Positions 17,719-26,359 of a DNA stretch of 61,447 bases are shown piece after piece; position 1 is the stretch's first letter, and each line of letters begins with the position of its first letter. The position numbers were made by a program, and so were the translations under genes. The notes beneath the pieces are model-generated. The model made no database searches and was not told where the DNA came from. It worked only from the letters and a program-made list of their open reading frames with translations. Origin of the DNA: an uncultured Verrucomicrobiota bacterium (lineage in GTDB: Bacteria; Verrucomicrobiota; Verrucomicrobiia; Limisphaerales; UBA9464). The stretch lies in assembly GCA_903907925.1 (NCBI GenBank), contig CAIVQB010000070.1:1-61447 (forward strand), written 5' to 3'.

Positions 17719-17746
17719 TCGACACCTTGCCGGCGATTCTTAGGCT
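17719..17746 (+). promoter_or_regulatory. asd promoter (TCGACA-16-TAGGCT)
   Basis: A weak -35 TCGACA (17719-17724) and a -10 TAGGCT (17741-17746) lie 16 bp apart. The -10 ends 12 nt before the ATG at 17759, and there is no Shine-Dalgarno. Confidence 0.45.
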
Positions 17747-17758
17747 CCTCGTCCTTTT

Positions 17759-18763
17759 ATGAATCGTACTCCGCACGTGGCCGTCGTCGGCGCCACCGGC
17801 GCCGTCGGGGTGGAAATGATCGAAACGCTCGAGAAGCGCAACTTCCCGGTCGGGAAACTCACGCTCCTCGCCTCCGCCCGCTCGGTCGGCCGCACTCTGA
17901 AGTTCAAAGGCGTCGCCCACACCGTCACCGAACTGACCCGTGATTCCTTCAAGGGCATCGACATCGCGCTGTTCAGCGCCGGCGGTTCCATCTCGCGTGA
18001 ATTCGGCCCGATCGCCGCCGCGGCGGGTTGTGTGGTGATCGATAATTCATCCGCGTTCCGCATGGATGAATCGGTGCCTCTCGTGGTTCCCGAGATCAAT
18101 CCCGGGGACGTCAAACTGCATCGCGGGATCATCGCCAATCCCAATTGCACCACCGCCATCACGCTGATGGCCCTGTATCCGCTGCACCAGGCGTTCGGGG
18201 TTCGCCGCGTCTTCGCGTCCAGCTATCAGGCAGTGTCGGGGACGGGGGCGAAGGCGGTCGAGGAACTGGAACGCCAGGTCCGCCAGTACGTCGCCGGCGA
18301 GCCGCAAACCGTCGAGGTGTATCCGCATCCGATCGCCTTCAACGTGCTGCCCCAGGTCGATTCCTTCCTGCCCTCGGGTTACACCAAGGAGGAGATGAAG
18401 ATGGAAAACGAGGGACGCAAAATCATGCATCACCCGGGCTTCCGCGCCTCGGTGACTTGCGTGCGCGTTCCGGTGTTTCGCGCCCATTCGGTCGCCGTCA
18501 GCGCCGAGTTCGATCGGCCGATTACTGTGGAGACCGCCCGCGCCGTCCTGTCGAAGGCGCCCGGACTGGATGTGGTGGATGATCCGGCGAACAAGAAGTA
18601 TCCGATGCCGCTCGACGTGTCGGGTCGCTACAACTGCGCCGTGGGACGGCTCCGAATGGATTGCGCCCTCGATAACGGCCTTTGCTTCTGGGTGGCCGGC
18701 GATCAATTGCTCAAGGGCGCCGCACTGAACGCTGTGCAGATCGCCGAGGACTTGATCAAGTAA
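17759..18763 (+). CDS. asd: Aspartate-semialdehyde dehydrogenase
   Basis: This 334-aa NADP-dependent enzyme makes aspartate semialdehyde from aspartyl phosphate for lysine, threonine and methionine synthesis. The N-terminal nucleotide loop GATGAVG is at residues 11-17, the catalytic Cys130 sits in NPNCTT, and SSYQAVSGTGAKAVEEL follows near residues 152-168. The substrate region (HPGFRASVTCVRVPVFRAHS) carries the conserved Arg and His. The length is typical. It is separate from hom-thrC in the same window, so the pathway is split between transcripts. Confidence 0.97.
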   Translation: MNRTPHVAVVGATGAVGVEMIETLEKRNFPVGKLTLLASARSVGRTLKFKGVAHTVTELTRDSFKGIDIALFSAGGSISREFGPIAAAAGCVVIDNSSAFRMDESVPLVVPEINPGDVKLHRGIIANPNCTTAITLMALYPLHQAFGVRRVFASSYQAVSGTGAKAVEELERQVRQYVAGEPQTVEVYPHPIAFNVLPQVDSFLPSGYTKEEMKMENEGRKIMHHPGFRASVTCVRVPVFRAHSVAVSAEFDRPITVETARAVLSKAPGLDVVDDPANKKYPMPLDVSGRYNCAVGRLRMDCALDNGLCFWVAGDQLLKGAALNAVQIAEDLIK

Positions 18764-18796
18764 CCTGCGCAATCGGCATTCACTCGCCAACACGAC

Positions 18797-18820
18797 CCGG
18801 GCCAACACCCGGTTTTTTTT
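18797..18820 (+). terminator. Probable asd terminator
   Basis: A short CCGGG/CCCGG stem with a 6-nt loop is followed by eight T residues, 34 nt after the asd stop. The stem is only 5 bp but the T-run is strong. Confidence 0.6.
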
Positions 18821-19081
18821 GTGCCCTCGGAGCGCCGTCATCCTGCCGGCGAGAAGCTGTTTCGGAGGGCCTCCGCATGTTTCGAAATTCGCGCTAAGTC
18901 GGAGCCGATCCCATTCCACCACCCGACCCCAGATCCAAGACCACGAACTCCCCCGCAGCCTGGACTCCGAATCGAACGGAGTTCCGCCTTCAAGATAGAA
19001 GGGGGCGACAGGAGTGATCTGCTAAAGCCGGAGGATCCTTCCGTAGGTGTACCCAGATCGTGGAGCACCACCTCTCCCCGG

Positions 19082-19110
19082 CCCTCTCCTCCACTCCATG
19101 GAGGAGAGGG
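19082..19110. repeat. Perfect 12-bp hairpin
   Basis: CCCTCTCCTCCA and TGGAGGAGAGGG are perfectly complementary with a 5-nt loop. There is no T-run on either strand, so this is more likely part of a dispersed repeat than a terminator. Confidence 0.7.
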
Positions 19111-19186
19111 AGATCGCTGGGATGCGACTCAAGCGACAGGCGCAATGACGACGCGCGAAAGCGAGGTCGACCCACTCAACCGAAAG

Positions 19187-19579
19187 TTACGCCATTTCCT
19201 TGCCGGCTTTGGCGGCGGACTTGCGGCTGTAGGGCGAATGCAGGTTGAAGTAGATCCCGCACAAAGGCCGAGGGTCATCCGTCTGGCTCAGGATGATGGT
19301 GACGTGGCGGTCGAGGGCGATACCGTGGCGCATGTCGGCGCCGCGGTTCATGTAGGCGTTGACCGCTTTCTGCATCAGCGATCGCAGCGACGCGTCGCAT
19401 TCGTCGGGCAGCTTTTCCAGGCACACGATGTGCCGGTCATAGCTTTTCAGGGCCGCGGCGATTTCCGGCGCAAACGTGTCGACGGTGAGTTCCACGGGAT
19501 GAAAATACGGCGGCCAGCGTTGAAGTAAAGCCGCGGGGACGACCCGATACCGGGCAATCCCCCGCCCACTCAATGGCAC
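19187..19579 (-). CDS. Hypothetical protein immediately downstream of zwf
   Basis: This is a 130-aa protein that I do not recognise. GTG 19579 begins 2 nt after the zwf stop codon, which fits a coupled operon gene better than the ATG at 19609 inside zwf. There is no signal peptide or membrane segment. It contains 'HPVELTVDTFAPEIAAALKS', 'VNAYMNRGADMRHGIALD' and 'VTIILSQTDDPRPLCGIYFN', which look like a small folded alpha/beta protein rather than noise. Being tied to glucose-6-phosphate dehydrogenase, it may be a pathway accessory, but that is only inferred from position. Confidence 0.55.
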   Translation of the reverse strand: MPLSGRGIARYRVVPAALLQRWPPYFHPVELTVDTFAPEIAAALKSYDRHIVCLEKLPDECDASLRSLMQKAVNAYMNRGADMRHGIALDRHVTIILSQTDDPRPLCGIYFNLHSPYSRKSAAKAGKEMA

Positions 19580-19581
19580 GC

Positions 19582-21144
19582 TCAGCGCACCGGCTGCGGA
19601 TTGCGCCATTCGCGGCCGTCGTCGGCCAGCAAATCATCGGCGGCAGTCGGACCCCAGGTGCCGGCGAGATAGAACTCGCGGTTGGTCAGCGGTTTGTCGG
19701 CCCAGAAGGAACGGATCGAATCGACGATGCCCCAGGCGGTCTCGACCTCATCGCGCCGGATGAACAGCGTGGCATCACCGGCGATTGCTTCGAGCAGCAG
19801 CCGTTCGTAGGCCTCCGGCGTGTAGGCACCAAACTCGGTGTCGTAGCTGAAGCGCATCCGAACGGGGCGCAGTTCCATCGCCGCACCCGGCACCTTGCCG
19901 TTGAACCGGAGGGTGATGCCTTCGTCGGGCTGAAGGCGGAGGGTCAGCGAATTCGGATCCAGGCGGGTGCCGGATTTCGCGGCAAACAGAATGTTCGGTG
20001 CCGGCTTGAACTGGATGCGAACCTCACTCGCGCTCAACGGAAGATTCTTGCCGGTTCGAATGTAAAACGGCACGCCGCTCCAGCGCCAGTTGTCGATCAA
20101 CAGCTTCATCGCCACGAAGGTCTCGACGTTCGACTTTGCATTGACCTTGGGCTCGCTGCGATAGGCCGGGCGCGGATCGCCGTCCACATCGCCGGCGAAG
20201 TACTGACCGCGCACCACGTTCTTCGCACTCTCGGCCCCGCTCATCGCGCGGATCGACTTGAGCAGCTTCACCTTTTCGTCGCGGACATTTTCCGCCTCGA
20301 GCGACACCGGCGGTTCCATGGCGACCAGCGAGAGCACCTGGAGGACGTGGTTCTGCACCATGTCGCGCATCGCCCCGGACTCCTCGTAATAGCCACCGCG
20401 GGTGCCGACGCCGATCTTCTCGCCGACGGTGATCTGCACGTGATCGATCGAGTCGCGATTCCACAAATGCTCGAAGATGCCGTTGCTGAAGCGGAAGGTC
20501 AGGATGTTCTGGACCGTTTCCTTTCCGAGATAGTGATCGATGCGGAAGATCTGGCGTTCGTGGGCGAAGCGGACCAATTCCGCGTTCAACGCCTTGGCGC
20601 TGGCCAGGTCGTGTCCAAACGGCTTTTCCACCACCAGACGTTCGGTGGTGATCCCGCCCTCTTCCTTGTGGAGCAACCCCGTCTGGTTGAGATGCTCGGC
20701 GATCTCCCCAAACTGGCTGGGGTTGGTGGCGAGATAGAACAGCAGGTTTTTCCGAAGCCGCTCATCGTCAAATGCACCGATAATCGCCTTCAGTTTTTCG
20801 TAACCGGCGGCGTCCGAAATATCCGCCTGACAGTAGTGAAGATTGGCTGAAAAGGTCTTCCACACCTCTTCATTCAACGGCTTGGTGCGGGAGAATTGAT
20901 CCAGCGCCGTGCGGAGTTCGGTCCGCCACAGCTCATCGGTCTTTTCCCGCCGGGCGAACCCGATGATCCGGTACGGCACGGGCAACGCGCCTTCCAAGGC
21001 CAGATGATAGAGCGCCGGGATGAGTTTGCGGGACGTCAGATCGCCGGACGCACCGAAGATCACCACCGTGCAGGGCTCGATCGTGCGCCGGGTTTCGGCC
21101 GCCCGCGAGGCCAGCAATTCATCGAGGTTGGACAGGTCGTTCAT
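19582..21144 (-). CDS. zwf: Glucose-6-phosphate 1-dehydrogenase
   Basis: This 520-aa enzyme oxidises glucose 6-phosphate to 6-phosphogluconolactone with NADP, the entry to the oxidative pentose phosphate pathway. The dinucleotide fold begins GASGDLTSRK (residues 31-40), the active-site signature RIDHYLGKE is at residues 201-209, and EKPFGHDL lies near residue 173. The length fits the family. No pgl or gnd is adjacent; the only companion is a small unknown ORF behind it. Confidence 0.98.
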   Translation of the reverse strand: MNDLSNLDELLASRAAETRRTIEPCTVVIFGASGDLTSRKLIPALYHLALEGALPVPYRIIGFARREKTDELWRTELRTALDQFSRTKPLNEEVWKTFSANLHYCQADISDAAGYEKLKAIIGAFDDERLRKNLLFYLATNPSQFGEIAEHLNQTGLLHKEEGGITTERLVVEKPFGHDLASAKALNAELVRFAHERQIFRIDHYLGKETVQNILTFRFSNGIFEHLWNRDSIDHVQITVGEKIGVGTRGGYYEESGAMRDMVQNHVLQVLSLVAMEPPVSLEAENVRDEKVKLLKSIRAMSGAESAKNVVRGQYFAGDVDGDPRPAYRSEPKVNAKSNVETFVAMKLLIDNWRWSGVPFYIRTGKNLPLSASEVRIQFKPAPNILFAAKSGTRLDPNSLTLRLQPDEGITLRFNGKVPGAAMELRPVRMRFSYDTEFGAYTPEAYERLLLEAIAGDATLFIRRDEVETAWGIVDSIRSFWADKPLTNREFYLAGTWGPTAADDLLADDGREWRNPQPVR

Positions 21145-21155
21145 TTCCGATCGCG

Positions 21156-21184
21156 AGCGTGGGCAAGCTGCCCTGGAGATTCAA
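21156..21184 (-). promoter_or_regulatory. zwf promoter (TTGAAT-17-CACGCT)
   Basis: On the minus strand, TTGAAT (21184-21179) and CACGCT (21161-21156) are 17 bp apart, and the -10 ends 11 nt before the ATG at 21144. Confidence 0.45.
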
Positions 21185-21552
21185 TGGCGCATTCGGTTCC
21201 CATTCCCTCGACGGAAACCCGGTCGAAACAGTCACGCGAACCCATCCGAACAGCAACCTGTTGAACGGCCGTTTGTTGCGCGCAGGGTCACGATGACGGG
21301 TCCGCGGGTTCGACGATTTCCCCCAACACCCAGCAGAAAATGCTTCCGAGGAGGGCAGAGGAAGGGCTGAAGGTGCCCGACGAACTCCGATCCCTTCAAG
21401 CCGCGCCCGGCAGTTAAGACCGCAGGACTCAGGCCCCCGCCGCCTCGGATCCGCCCACTCCCTTACTCGCCCACTCCCTTTCATGCCTTCCTGCTTTCCA
21501 GATTTTTCACCGCTTCGGATTGCCCCATTAAAGGAACCAGATTCGTTCCCTA

Positions 21553-21582
21553 TTGGAGCCCAGGCCCCGGATCAGTTAGGCT
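21553..21582 (+). promoter_or_regulatory. prfC promoter (TTGGAG-18-TAGGCT)
   Basis: TTGGAG (21553-21558) and TAGGCT (21577-21582) are 18 bp apart. The -10 ends 9 nt before the GTG at 21592, and there is no Shine-Dalgarno. Confidence 0.5.
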
Positions 21583-21591
21583 CCGCCTCCC

Positions 21592-23211
21592 GTGACTGTT
21601 GCTGAAGAAATCGCCCGGAGGCGGACCTTTGCGATCATTTCGCATCCCGACGCCGGCAAGACAACCCTGACCGAAAAGCTGCTGCTGTACGGCGGCGCCG
21701 TGCAGCTCGCCGGCTCGGTCACCGCCCGCAAGAACCAGCGCGCGACCACGTCCGACTGGATGGAGCTGGAAAAGAAGCGCGGTATTTCGATCAGCTCGAC
21801 GGTCCTTCAATTCGACTACGCCGGTTTCCGGATCAACCTGCTCGACACTCCGGGTCACAAGGATTTTTCCGAGGACACCTACCGGGTGCTCACCGCGGTC
21901 GACGCCGTGATCATGGTGATCGACGCCGGCAAGGGCGTGGAGGCGCAGACGCGCAAGCTGTTTGAAGTCTGCGCCCGGCGCGGCGTTCCAATCTTCACCT
22001 TCATGAACAAGCTCGACCGGCCCGCGCGTGATCCGATCGCGCTGATGGACGAGCTGGAGGCGGTGCTGGGAATCCGCACGGTGGCGATGAACTGGCCGCT
22101 CGGAAACGGCGCCGACTTTCGCGGTGTCTACGATCGTGCCGAAAAACAGGTCCATCTCTTCGAACGGGTGGTCGGCGGCAAATACCGTGCGGCGGTCAAT
22201 GTCACCGGGCTGGAGGATCCGCAGGTCCGCGAGAAACTCGACGACGCGACCTACGCCCAGGTCCGCGAGCAGATCGACATGATCGAGATGGCCGGTGCTC
22301 CGTTCGATCATGAACAGGTCCTCGCCGGAAAATTGTCGCCGGTGTTCTTCGGATCCGGCGTGAACAATTTCGGCGTGCAACTGCTGCTCGACAGCTTCCT
22401 GAAGTGGAGCGCCGCGCCGCGTGGCCGCTCCACCGCCGGATCGACCACCACTGATCCCGTTCCGATGGATCCCACGAACCCGGTGTTCTCCGGATTCATC
22501 TTCAAGATCCAGGCGAACATGGATCCGAAGCACCGCGACCGGATTGCCTTCGTCCGCGTGGTGAGCGGAAAATTCGAACGCGACATGGTGGTGACCCATG
22601 TTCAATCGGGAAAAAAAGTCCGCCTGAGTTCCTCGCACAAACTCTTCGGCAACGAACGGGAAACCGTCGACGAGGCGTATCCGGGCGACATCATCGGGCT
22701 GGTGGGCCATGATGGATTCGGCATCGGGGACACCCTCACTGCGGGGACGGCTGTGAGGTACGACGAGATTCCGCGGTTCCCGCCGGAGGTTTTCGAATAC
22801 TTCCACAATCCGAACACCGCGAAGTTCAAACAATTCCGCCAGGGCCTCGATCAGCTTTTGCTGGAAGGCGTGGCGCAGGCGTTTCATCTCAAGGACACCG
22901 CGAGCCGGGTGCCGTTGCTGGCGGCCGTCGGTCCGCTGCAATTCGAGGTGCTGCAATTCCGGCTGGAAACCGAATACAACGCCGAGACCCGGCGCGAATC
23001 GGCCCCATTTCAGGTCGTCCGCTGGCTCCCGCTGGGAACGGATCCGGAAACGCTCGACACGCTGTCACTGCCGACCGGCGCGCGCTTTGCGTTCGACATC
23101 GACAACAACGTCGTCGCGCTGTTTTCGACCGAATGGGCGTTGAACTATTTCGCTCAGAACAATGCCGGACTGGCGTTGAGTCCGCTGGCGCACAAGAAAG
23201 TGGTCGGGTAG
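21592..23211 (+). CDS. prfC: Peptide chain release factor 3
   Basis: This 539-aa translational GTPase recycles RF1/RF2 from the ribosome after termination. The G1 loop is SHPDAGKTT (residues 17-25), switch II is DTPGHKDF near residue 84 and the NKLD motif (MNKLDRP) is near residue 140. The KNQRATTSDWMELEKKRGISI segment is typical of RF3 and separates it from EF-G. The start is GTG 21592, which gives the usual 'VAEEIARRRTFAIISHPD' start of the family. It is a single-gene unit, followed by a long inverted repeat. Confidence 0.97.
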   Translation: MTVAEEIARRRTFAIISHPDAGKTTLTEKLLLYGGAVQLAGSVTARKNQRATTSDWMELEKKRGISISSTVLQFDYAGFRINLLDTPGHKDFSEDTYRVLTAVDAVIMVIDAGKGVEAQTRKLFEVCARRGVPIFTFMNKLDRPARDPIALMDELEAVLGIRTVAMNWPLGNGADFRGVYDRAEKQVHLFERVVGGKYRAAVNVTGLEDPQVREKLDDATYAQVREQIDMIEMAGAPFDHEQVLAGKLSPVFFGSGVNNFGVQLLLDSFLKWSAAPRGRSTAGSTTTDPVPMDPTNPVFSGFIFKIQANMDPKHRDRIAFVRVVSGKFERDMVVTHVQSGKKVRLSSSHKLFGNERETVDEAYPGDIIGLVGHDGFGIGDTLTAGTAVRYDEIPRFPPEVFEYFHNPNTAKFKQFRQGLDQLLLEGVAQAFHLKDTASRVPLLAAVGPLQFEVLQFRLETEYNAETRRESAPFQVVRWLPLGTDPETLDTLSLPTGARFAFDIDNNVVALFSTEWALNYFAQNNAGLALSPLAHKKVVG

Positions 23212-23250
23212 GAGGGTGGATAGGGGGAACGGGCGGGAGCGCGCAGCCTA

Positions 23251-23457
23251 TGGAGTGCGGCGGGAAGCGTAGCGCCACGCCGCTTTGGACCCGGTGGCGC
23301 GAACCGGGGTGCGGAAGAAGTCTGGCGCGTCGTTCGTGACGCTCAAGAACGGCGTTGGGAGGTCCGCTTGAATACCGGGCGAGCGGTGCAGCGGCGGTGT
23401 TTTTTACACCCGGGCTCGATAGCGGTGTCGGCGCTTCGCTTTGCCACCGCACTCCAA
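23251..23457. repeat. Long intergenic inverted repeat, family C (MITE-like)
   Basis: The left arm begins TGGAGTGCGGCGGGAAGCGT at 23251. It is mirrored by the right arm ending ...TTGCCACCGCACTCCA at 23457. The arms align over about 45 nt with a few mismatches and 1-2-nt indels. About 110 nt lie between them and no ORF of note is inside. It fills the gap between prfC and the LytTR gene. Confidence 0.75.
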
Positions 23458-23493
23458 AACGGCAAGCGCATTCCGAAGCCGCGCGGCCTTACA

Positions 23494-24255
23494 TCACCCG
23501 AATTTCAGTTTCTCTTCCACTTCGCGCAGGCCGCGGGTCATGGCGAGTTTGCGGCCGTCGTGGAGCAGGACCACGTGTTCACCGGGCGCCACCGATTGCA
23601 GCTCGCGGATGCGGTCGAGCTGGACGATGAGGGATCGGCTGATGCGAAGAAAAGTAGCGGGCGGCAGTTGTTCTTCCAGCGATCCGAGCGTTTCGCGGAC
23701 GATGTGACTCTCCTTGCCCGAATGCAGCACAACGTAGTTTCCGGAAGCTTCGATCCAGTCGATCGCTGCGGTCCGAACGAAGGAAACCCGCTCTCCCGTG
23801 CGCACCGCGATCCGCGTCAAATGAGGCGTCGACGGCGCCCGGGCTTCGAGCAGGTCGAGCAATCGCTGCGGCAAGGCCCCGCTGTCACGCGTCGATCGCT
23901 GGGCTCGCGCACGCTCCAGAGCTTCGTGAAGCCGGGCCGGTTTGCACGGTTTGAGCAGATAATCGAGCGCATGCGCCTCGAAGGCCTGGACGGCATGCCG
24001 ATCAAAGGCGGTGACAAAAATGACGCAGGGCAGTTCCGTTGGATCGAGTTCCCGCAACACACCAAAGCCGTCAAGACCGGGCATCTGAATATCAAGCAGG
24101 ACCACATCGGGACACTGTTCCCGGATCGCGGTCACTGCCGCTGGACCGTCCGCGGCCTCACCGGTGATCGAGACGTCGGGCTCCTTCGCGAGCAGCATCC
24201 GGAGACGCTCCCGGGCCAACGGTTCGTCGTCCACGATGAGAACCTTCAGCTTCAT
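23494..24255 (-). CDS. LytTR-family response regulator
   Basis: This 253-aa regulator has an N-terminal receiver domain (acidic pair D9-D10, phospho-acceptor D55 in VVLLDIQMPG, the T/K pair near 'VTAFDRH' and 'LLKPCKP') and a C-terminal LytTR DNA-binding domain from about residue 145 (RIAVRTGERVSFVRTAAIDWIEASGNYV). The start overlaps the stop of the kinase gene by 4 bp. It forms a LytS/LytR-type pair with the upstream histidine kinase. The targets are unknown. The secreted EF-hand gene upstream is a reasonable candidate for the same regulon. Confidence 0.93.
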   Translation of the reverse strand: MKLKVLIVDDEPLARERLRMLLAKEPDVSITGEAADGPAAVTAIREQCPDVVLLDIQMPGLDGFGVLRELDPTELPCVIFVTAFDRHAVQAFEAHALDYLLKPCKPARLHEALERARAQRSTRDSGALPQRLLDLLEARAPSTPHLTRIAVRTGERVSFVRTAAIDWIEASGNYVVLHSGKESHIVRETLGSLEEQLPPATFLRISRSLIVQLDRIRELQSVAPGEHVVLLHDGRKLAMTRGLREVEEKLKFG

Positions 24256-25493
24256 TCAGATTCCGGTTCCGGACCCGGCCCACTGGACTTCAGCGGAAGC
24301 GTGATTTCAGCCGATGTTCCGCCGCCCTCGGCCGGGCGAAGCATGATGCCCGCTGCGGCACCATAGCGCGCCGCGAGACGTTCGCGGGTGTTGGCCATGC
24401 CGATGCCCACCCGTTCCGTCGGTGTCCCGGGCAATCCACGTCCGTTGTCGATCACTGCGATCCACAGCCGGTCGCCCTCTCGCTTCGCCACGATTCGCAG
24501 CAACCCGGCGGCCCCGAGCGGTTCCAATCCGTGACGCACGGCATTCTCAACCAGCGGCTGCAACAGCAACGAGGGCACCGGCGTCGCGAGAAGATCCGCG
24601 GGAACGTCCACCTCGACACGCAACCGGTCGCCGAACCGGACCCGTTCGATGGCGAGGTAGCGCTCCACGAATTTCAATTCCTCCCCCAACGGGATTTCCT
24701 GCTGCTCCGCGTGTTCCAGCGTGAGCCGCAAAAAATCGCTGAGGTTGCCGATCATTTCATCCGCGGCCTGCGCATCGCGATGCACCAGGGTCGAAATGGC
24801 GTTCAGCGTGTTGAACAGGAAATGCGGCTGAAGCTGCATGCGGAGCGCCTGCAACTTGGCGCGGGCCAGACTCGCGGCGAGTTCGAGCGACCGGCGCTCG
24901 CGCTCCTGCGAGCGTTGATAAAACAACAGCGCGTGGGCTCCGCAAACGACCACCCAAAACACCGGGACATTGAGTCGGGCCCGGGTCGAGAGCGCACCAC
25001 CCGGAAGACCGGGAAGTCCGCGGGACCCCGGACCCGGAGGCCGCGCCGGTCGCCCCTCCCGGGAGCCGGATGGACCCAGCGGGCCGAGTGGGTCGAATCC
25101 CTCGGGGTCACCCGGAGAGCCGCGGTGACTGGGCGGCGGACGCAGATGCGACGACGACGCAGCGGCGGGTCCATCGGGTCCGGCCGGCGCTCGCAGGAAA
25201 TGTCCCAGCCATTCACAGGCCATCACCGAGAGCAGACACGCCGCGAGGTGAACCGGCAGGTGTACGATCCATCGGCCGCGTTCGAGCGGAAAGGCGATGG
25301 CCAGCCCGAACACCCAGGGCGACAACAGAGCCCATGGCAGCCAGTCATGAACCGAAATGCGGGTTGCCGTCTCCCAGGTGAAGGAACCCGAAAAGACCAA
25401 CTGGACGGCGAAGACAGCGCCGAGGGCAACCCACGCGAACCCGCTGAGCAACGCCGCCGCGAAGAGCGACCGGGAGGCGGTGAAGGGTTTCAT
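24252..25493 (-). CDS. LytS-like sensor histidine kinase with Gly/Pro-rich loop
   Basis: This is a 413-aa kinase. ATG 25493 is preferred because it begins with a first membrane helix; the longer frame to 25721 runs antisense into the EF-hand gene. Membrane helices lie at about 10-35, 52-70, 78-100 and 175-192. Between the third and fourth, residues about 104-166 are a Gly/Pro-rich low-complexity segment (for example DPLGPLGPSGSREGRPARP). The cytoplasmic part has the His_kinase domain with QPHFLFN (His224) and an HATPase domain (ENAVRHGLEPLG, DNGRGLPG). It overlaps the response-regulator gene by 4 bp. Confidence 0.9.
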   Translation of the reverse strand: MKPFTASRSLFAAALLSGFAWVALGAVFAVQLVFSGSFTWETATRISVHDWLPWALLSPWVFGLAIAFPLERGRWIVHLPVHLAACLLSVMACEWLGHFLRAPAGPDGPAAASSSHLRPPPSHRGSPGDPEGFDPLGPLGPSGSREGRPARPPGPGSRGLPGLPGGALSTRARLNVPVFWVVVCGAHALLFYQRSQERERRSLELAASLARAKLQALRMQLQPHFLFNTLNAISTLVHRDAQAADEMIGNLSDFLRLTLEHAEQQEIPLGEELKFVERYLAIERVRFGDRLRVEVDVPADLLATPVPSLLLQPLVENAVRHGLEPLGAAGLLRIVAKREGDRLWIAVIDNGRGLPGTPTERVGIGMANTRERLAARYGAAAGIMLRPAEGGGTSAEITLPLKSSGPGPEPESE

Positions 25494-25534
25494 GACCGGC
25501 GAGACTGGTGGGCAAAATGGCGGCGGCGGAAGCG

Positions 25535-25570
25535 AAAAAGAGGCGCCCGCCGTATCGACGACGGGCGCCT
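25535..25570 (-). terminator. Intrinsic terminator between the EF-hand and kinase genes
   Basis: On the minus strand, a perfect 9-bp stem AGGCGCCCG / CGGGCGCCT with a 12-nt loop is followed by CTTTTTC. It lies 17 bp after the EF-hand stop and before the kinase start, so it should attenuate read-through into the two-component genes. Confidence 0.8.
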
Positions 25571-25587
25571 TGGAGGATTCGGATTCC

Positions 25588-26142
25588 TTACTGACGGGCA
25601 CGCTTCGGCACGATTGTCGCGGCGCCGCTGTCCGGGGCCGCCGGAGTTTCATCCGGCGCGGCGGCGGGAGCATCCGCGGGAGCCTTGTGATGAGCGGGCC
25701 GATGCGGCGGGACAAACGCACCGCTGGCGATGTCAGCCTTCATCGTGGCGCGCTCGGTCGCGTCCAACTTGCCGTCCTTGTTCACGTCATACTTGGCGAG
25801 AGCCTCGGGCGAAATCGGTCGTCCGCCGGGACCACCCGGACCTCCCGGGCCACCAGGACCACCGCCAGGCCCGCCAGGCCCGTGCTTCGGAAGGGTCACC
25901 TTGCCGGCATCCACATCGGCTTTCAGCGCGGCGCGTTCCGTTTCGTCCAGCTTGCCATCCTTGTTCACGTCATACTTGGCCAGGATTTCGGCAGGCAGGT
26001 GCATTCCCGGCCGATGGGGACGGGCGGGATGATCCGAAGCGGCGGGGGCCGCGGGCGTCGCGTCGGTCTGGGCGAAGGCGGCAACCGAGCCGACCAACGC
26101 CAGCGCCGCGGAGGCGATGAGGAACGTCTTGGAGGTTTTCAT
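25588..26142 (-). CDS. Secreted EF-hand protein with Gly/Pro-rich linker
   Basis: This 184-aa exported protein has a signal peptide of about 24 aa (cleaved after A-F-A). Two EF-hand-like calcium loops, DVNKDGKLDETE (58-69) and DVNKDGKLDATE (119-130), sit in duplicated helical units that begin AKYDVNKDGKL. They are joined by a GGPGGPGG-rich linker (about 88-108), and an Ala/Pro-rich tail follows. Its position directly upstream of a LytS/LytR-type pair, separated only by a terminator, suggests that calcium or another divalent ion in the envelope is involved, but this is inference. Confidence 0.88.
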   Translation of the reverse strand: MKTSKTFLIASAALALVGSVAAFAQTDATPAAPAASDHPARPHRPGMHLPAEILAKYDVNKDGKLDETERAALKADVDAGKVTLPKHGPGGPGGGPGGPGGPGGPGGRPISPEALAKYDVNKDGKLDATERATMKADIASGAFVPPHRPAHHKAPADAPAAAPDETPAAPDSGAATIVPKRARQ

Positions 26143-26359
26143 ACGAGGAGTGTTTTGAGTTGTGTGCTGCTGTTTTTTCTTTGAACCGCCTTTCCGATCT
26201 TCGCCGGGGGCGTTCGTTGTGGCGTCACGCTAGGTCGACGGACGCGATCCTCCACGGGGTTTGGGATCAAGGGACCGTCCGGTGGTATGAATCCGGCAAA
26301 GGCCGTGATGAACCCCGGCGTTGAGGGCTGGCCGTGATTCGGGAACCACGATTCTGCCG

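Larger units (their letters stand above)
18764..19186. other. Intergenic region after asd
   Basis: This 423-bp gap holds the probable asd terminator (18797-18820) and a perfect 12-bp hairpin (19082-19110). No coding sequence is supported. Confidence 0.5.
21145..21591. other. Divergent intergenic region between zwf and prfC
   Basis: This 447-bp gap holds the two divergent promoters at its ends. It also has a short direct repeat, two copies of CGCCCACTCCCTT about 16 nt apart near 21450-21480. No gene is supported. Confidence 0.5.

Noticed and set aside
21550-22956. A 468-codon frame antisense to prfC
   Set aside because: It is a shadow of a complete RF3 gene with no recognisable domain.
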